This document shows positions 60,033 through 64,000 of a DNA stretch of 64,000 nucleotides, piece after piece; the stretch's first letter is position 1, and each line of letters starts with the position of its first letter. Source of the DNA: Blepharisma japonicum (Eukaryota; Ciliophora; Heterotrichea; Heterotrichida; Blepharismidae); NCBI GenBank assembly GCA_949751835.1, contig CATKHK010000058.1, forward strand, positions 62,001 to 126,000, given 5' to 3'. The notes below the pieces were generated by a model that saw nothing but the letters and a program-made list of their open reading frames with translations, had not been told where the DNA came from and did no database searches. The position numbers and the translations under genes are program-made.

Positions 60033-63000
60033 TTATAAGATCTCTGGCAAAATCGAGAATCTATTAAGCTGTTTGATTTGCCTATTAAAATATGACAAAT
60101 AATAGAAAATATATAGCATGATTAGCGCTATTGAGTATGTCACTGTTGCATTTATAATCAAATTTAGCTCATAATTTATAAAATTTTTTGAATCACGATC
60201 TGCTAATAAAAACTCTTGGCCTATTTCGTTTTGGATTGCTACTACTTCTTCAAGAATTGCAAATATCTTTGATGAAGGAGTAAATTCATAATATCCCTGA
60301 TTTTCACTATCTTGAATAATAGTATTTATTGCAGCTTCTGTCCCATAGTCAAGGATCCTTTTATCGGAATCTACCTTATTATATATTTTCACTCTTAATT
60401 CTTTTGACATTAATTTTTTTAATTCACTTTCTCTGAGTTCTTTGTTTTTAGATCTCAAAATACTGGATGCCTCATCAGCACTTATTCAGGCATTTGCATA
60501 TTGAAAATATTGTGGAATTTTTTTTTGAAAGTAATGGGAATAAGTTTCTCTGGAAAGCATTGAAAATCTTCTAAGAGTTGAACGCCTTATATTAATGTTG
60601 CTAAGGAGTTTTGGACGATTTATCATTAAATTTTCGCATTTGGGGTACATGTAGAGGGAAATTAAGAGATAGTAAGAAGCAGCAATTACGAAAAATATCA
60701 TAAGTCTTCAGCTATATTGCAACCAAATAGAAGTTTTTATTTTTCTTTTTATTCGGTTTCCTGATATTTCCATATTTAAATCTGAATTATAATCAATTCC
60801 ATGAATGAGAACCAGCCTATCTATGGCCGAACTCTTCAGTTTAGCAAATGCCCATTGAGCATTATTCAAAATAAAATTCCAAAATTCGTCTTGCTTACGT
60901 GATACAAAAATTATATATCCTATAATAACCAAAACTAGCGCTCCAAGAGCGAAAAATCCAAATATTAAGAGAGTATTGATGTATATGCCAGTGGTTTTTA
61001 CTCGTTCTATTTCGCAATCTACAATCCCATTCATTGTAGAATTCACACTTTCGTAAAGATATCCCATCCCATTAACTAATACAAATCTGGCATATTTTAG
61101 GTAGGAATCATCATCTGAGATGGCACTAACCATACCTTTACACTAAATAAAAAAATACATGTAAAATGACTTCTGATACCGCATCATATAAATTCAAATA
61201 TTTTACTCTTGGCTCAAAAACATCGAAATATATTAAAGGAATGACAGGATTTTTAGCTATTTTTGAGACTGAGCAATAGCTTCACTGGTCAAAATCATTA
61301 AAAATTGTCCCTTTGATAGATTCTAAGTCTGATATTAAATTTTGTAAATCATTAATGATATCATTTATTTGTTCATCAGCAAGCTTTAAATTATCAATAA
61401 ATCTTACAGAGTCTGCAGATAGCCCAAGATCATATAAAAGCTGTCCTAAATCTTTGAAAGAACTGAGAGACGTTGTATATGACACATCAGTGATTATATA
61501 CCCCAAAATAGCACCAACTACTACAATTACTGAGAACATCTAATTTATTATTACCACAATAAATAGCACAATCTGAAGAATTCTGATTTTTCTTTTCGAC
61601 TCTAAAAGTAGATTTTGGGCTTCTTTTGAAAATTTTGAGCCAACTGAAGATTTTGATAAATCCTCTATTCCTGCTTTTTTGATTTCATTTTTTGTAGAAG
61701 GGTCTTCATTTCTCTGAGAACTTATTTCTTTAAACTGAAAATCTTCATTTGTATATACTTCTGTTTCAAACGAAGTTTTTTGTAAAAGTGACATATTAGT
61801 AATTGAGAGGAATTGAACTTGGATGCTTTTTCTACCTTCTTCTTCTATTTGAGATTTTTCGAAGTCAAAAGTTGTATCTAGGTCTTCAAAATGCATTAAT
61901 TGCTCAGGATCGATTCCTTCTTTTCAATTTTTGATTTCTTGATCGTCATGAAGAATTATCAATTCACGGATAACAGTGGACTTTATTTGTTTTTTTGTTT
62001 TAATAAAAGCAATTTCGCTACCATTAAAAGGCATAACCCATGGCTCAAAGTCTTTCATTTTATTTATTTCTAATTTAGGAACTACAGATGATAAGTTTTG
62101 ACATTTTAAATTTCTTGATTCAGTACCGATGTAGAAGGGGAAAAGTTCGGAATGTCCCATAATAAAACCGTCATCTGAAATTATTGCAATGTCACGATTT
62201 TCTTTCCTCTGCTCAAAAGAAATCAAAAAATATGCACAGTTATGAAACGCTGTCAGTTTAATTAAAAATTTGCACTCAAATAAGTACCCTTTGATATTTT
62301 GAAAAAATAAATATTTGTGTGATTGAAGCTCAATTGTATTACTATCTAACACAAAATCTTTAATATTTTTGATGTGGCAAACATCAAAAGGTTGAGGAAT
62401 ATAATTCAGCAGTGAAGTACCAATTATATTTCCTATAGAAGATTTTAGTAGGAGTGAAGCTTTTTCGTTGATATACATAATATTATTATCAGAGCAAGAA
62501 ACCAATAAAATTGGCATATCTTTTCCGTAGTTTTCTAAATTTTTTATATTATTTTGCTGATTATAATAATCAAGACCATTTTTTTTCCTATTCATTTTTT
62601 CAGCTTCTTCATGACTACTCAATATATTCTCTAAAAATGTCCCATATAATTCATAACCTTCAACATTCTTATATTTATCACAGAGATTTTTGAAATCTTT
62701 GGAAAGGTTTATTAAATAATTTGTTGTTCTTTTTGACAAATTCATAATTTTATCAATTCTCGGAGCTTTTAAACAAATCTCTGCCTGAAATTCTATAAGT
62801 AAATAACAAAGTTCCTCATCTTGGGTTCTAATCCTACTGAACTCTTTCAAAAATTCTAAATAGCTTGTTTCAGGAAAAGCTTTGCATTTTCGCTTAACAA
62901 GCCATGTAAAAAGCCTTCATTCTTGGATTTCTCCTTCAAACGAAGTTTTTGCATTCCCAATTTTCGACAATTTTACCCTTGCTAATCTTTCATCTTTTAT

Positions 63001-64000
63001 TATTAAAAGACAATAGTTAAATTCCCATATCACAAAAAGCTTATCTTTTTGAAATTTATTTGCTTTTCAAAAATTCTTGAATAAATCTAACATCCAAAAT
63101 TTATCTTCATATTGTTTATCTATTAATAAATGTCTGAATTTTCTTTCGAACTCAAACTGATCCTTTGGACACTCTTCACTGTCTTTTAGCATTTGATAAT
63201 TCCGTTTAACCACCCTATTTATCAGGAAAAATACTATTGGCTGCAGAAAAATTGAAAAAACTATTATAATTGAAGCACTATCCAAGAGCTCTCCAAAAAT
63301 AAAAAATAACAATGTAGTAGTAATTATGCTGAGTTTGTAAACTTCAATTATATTTTCAAGGACATTGAAATAATGTAAAACTGTTATCGATTCAAAAGTC
63401 AACAAAAGTGAAAACAATAATAAGACGGATTGATGAATAATTGCTCTCTTATCCACAAAAGTCACATATGAAATACAAACAAGAATGTAAAAAAGTCTTT
63501 TTTGCATGTCTATAAAAGAGCATGATCTTGATTTTAAATTTTTTTCTGGGTGGGCATGTTGAATATCACAAAAAAAATATTCACAATATAAATTAATTGA
63601 TATTAGAATTGCAAGTCCAATAACTGAAAGAAACACTCCCTGGAAGCCAAAATTAAGGATAGAGGAAGATAATCCATCGTATTCTTTTATCACTTGAGTG
63701 CTGATTATTGAGTATTTTGCTATCATTAATAGAATCATTGTACTTGGGATCAAACATACTGTTGTGAGCAATGTTGCAATTTTACGAGGTCAAAACGATA
63801 TATAAATTGGTAAATCTTTCTTTAAGTAAATAAAATATCCAAAAACTGTAAACGATGCTAAGCACAAACCTAAAAGAGAAAGCGTCCCATAAAAACAAAA
63901 ATTCATAATCCCAAAATTTGCACAAGCACTATCATAGCTTGCCCATCCTAATAGTTTTCATAAGATTATGTATGAGTTTCAATCACTTACCTTCATGCTT
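60033..64000 (-). CDS. Array unit F: TmcB-like multi-membrane TPR/PAS protein, N-terminus outside window
   Basis: About 1,311 residues are visible; comparison with E shows roughly 75 N-terminal residues, including the first span, are missing at the window edge. Everything else is present and open: spans two to eight, LKAPRIDKIMNLSKRTTNYL, YELYGTFLENILSSHEEAEK, PAS 1 (IMYINEKASLLLKSSIGNII), PAS 2 (IAIISDDGFIMGHSELFPFY) and the C-terminal double-domain half. Introns: 61540..61554 (gtaataataaattag) and 61143..61158 (16 nt, gtatttttttatttag). It ends ILPEIL at TAA, a few residues shorter than B or E; an ATGGATTCCGAATAA tail lies just beyond the stop, so a recent point change may have shortened it. 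Confidence 0.88.

Larger units (their letters stand above)
37603..64000 (-). repeat. Tandem array of six paralogous PAS/multi-membrane receptor-like genes (A-F)
   Basis: Units A (37603..41832), B (42296..46513), C (47449..51625), D (pseudogene, 52050..53404), E (53974..58167) and F (60033 to beyond the window) are all on the same strand, head to tail. Unit spacers range from about 0.4 to 1.9 kb and share no obvious sequence. Conserved words (LAFLxD-like motifs replaced by ELADRDSK or LADHDSK near each C-terminus, and HSELFPFY in the PAS part) occur in every intact unit. The array probably continues past the right edge. Confidence 0.93.

Noticed and set aside
37603-64000. The array as a single giant gene
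   Set aside because: Each unit has its own start, its own TAA or TAG end and spacers of 0.4-1.9 kb without open frames; the repeat of a complete N-to-C layout shows separate genes.
1-64000. Bacterial or mitochondrial origin (both can use TGA as Trp)
   Set aside because: Dynein, CFAP20, PRELI and spliceosomal-type introns are eukaryotic nuclear features.
1-64000. tRNA, 5S RNA, spliceosomal RNA and telomere repeats
   Set aside because: I looked for typical B-box words, spliceosomal RNA core words and telomeric repeats and saw none that hold up. A stretch near 12970-13040 on the minus strand vaguely resembles the start of U2, but lacks the branch-pairing word and the rest.

Overview
The window reads as macronuclear DNA of a heterotrich ciliate, most likely Blepharisma or a close relative. 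Two direct signals support this. First, TGA codes for tryptophan inside many conserved proteins, and genes end only at TAA or TAG. Second, the introns are 15 or 16 nt long, run GT...TAG and restore conserved reading frames. Stentor also has 15-nt introns but uses the standard code; Blepharisma is known for TGA=Trp together with 15-16-nt introns. The DNA is AT-rich, genes are dense on both strands, and several are separated by fewer than 35 nt. All coordinates below treat TGA as Trp and remove the short introns.

Left part (1-25.4 kb) is a mixed housekeeping and ciliary region. It holds a TBC-domain/EF-hand protein cut by the window edge, a Trm10-type tRNA methyltransferase, CFAP20 (ciliary doublet protein), a secreted serine carboxypeptidase, an EF-hand protein, two small unknowns, and a full ABCC/MRP-type exporter. 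These are followed by a mitochondrial Tim44-like protein, an STK32/YANK-like AGC kinase, a tandem pair of PRELI/MSF1 lipid-transfer paralogues, a cyclic-nucleotide phosphodiesterase with a myristoylation-type N-terminus, an SK-like potassium channel, a coiled-coil protein, a C2-domain protein and a small single-pass membrane protein. Three very small candidate genes lie in otherwise empty stretches.

Middle (25.4-37.4 kb) is one uninterrupted 12-kb gene for a single-headed inner-arm axonemal dynein heavy chain of about 4,005 residues, with no intron. Its 3' end lies 8 nt from that of a convergent neighbour.

Right part (37.6 kb to the window end) is the most striking feature: a head-to-tail tandem array, all on the minus strand, of very large paralogous receptor-like membrane proteins of about 1,380-1,400 residues. 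Four are complete (A, B, C, E), one is cut by the window edge (F) and one is a truncated pseudogene (D). Each intact protein has about eight N-terminal membrane segments, a helical TPR-like region, two tandem PAS-like domains, and then a C-terminal half with two membrane-flanked, presumably external helical domains. The helical/PAS part resembles the ciliate TmcB/TmcC-like family. Every intact copy carries two tiny introns at the same two places. B, E and F form one subfamily, C and D another, and A stands apart, so the array has grown by repeated duplication and is still losing copies. Pseudogene D carries a 52-nt palindromic insert flanked by TA that looks like a miniature inverted-repeat element or a retained internal eliminated sequence.

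Signalling genes recur through the window (kinase, phosphodiesterase, K+ channel, EF-hand and C2 proteins, PAS receptors), as do ciliary genes (CFAP20, dynein). Nothing in the sequence shows that they act together.
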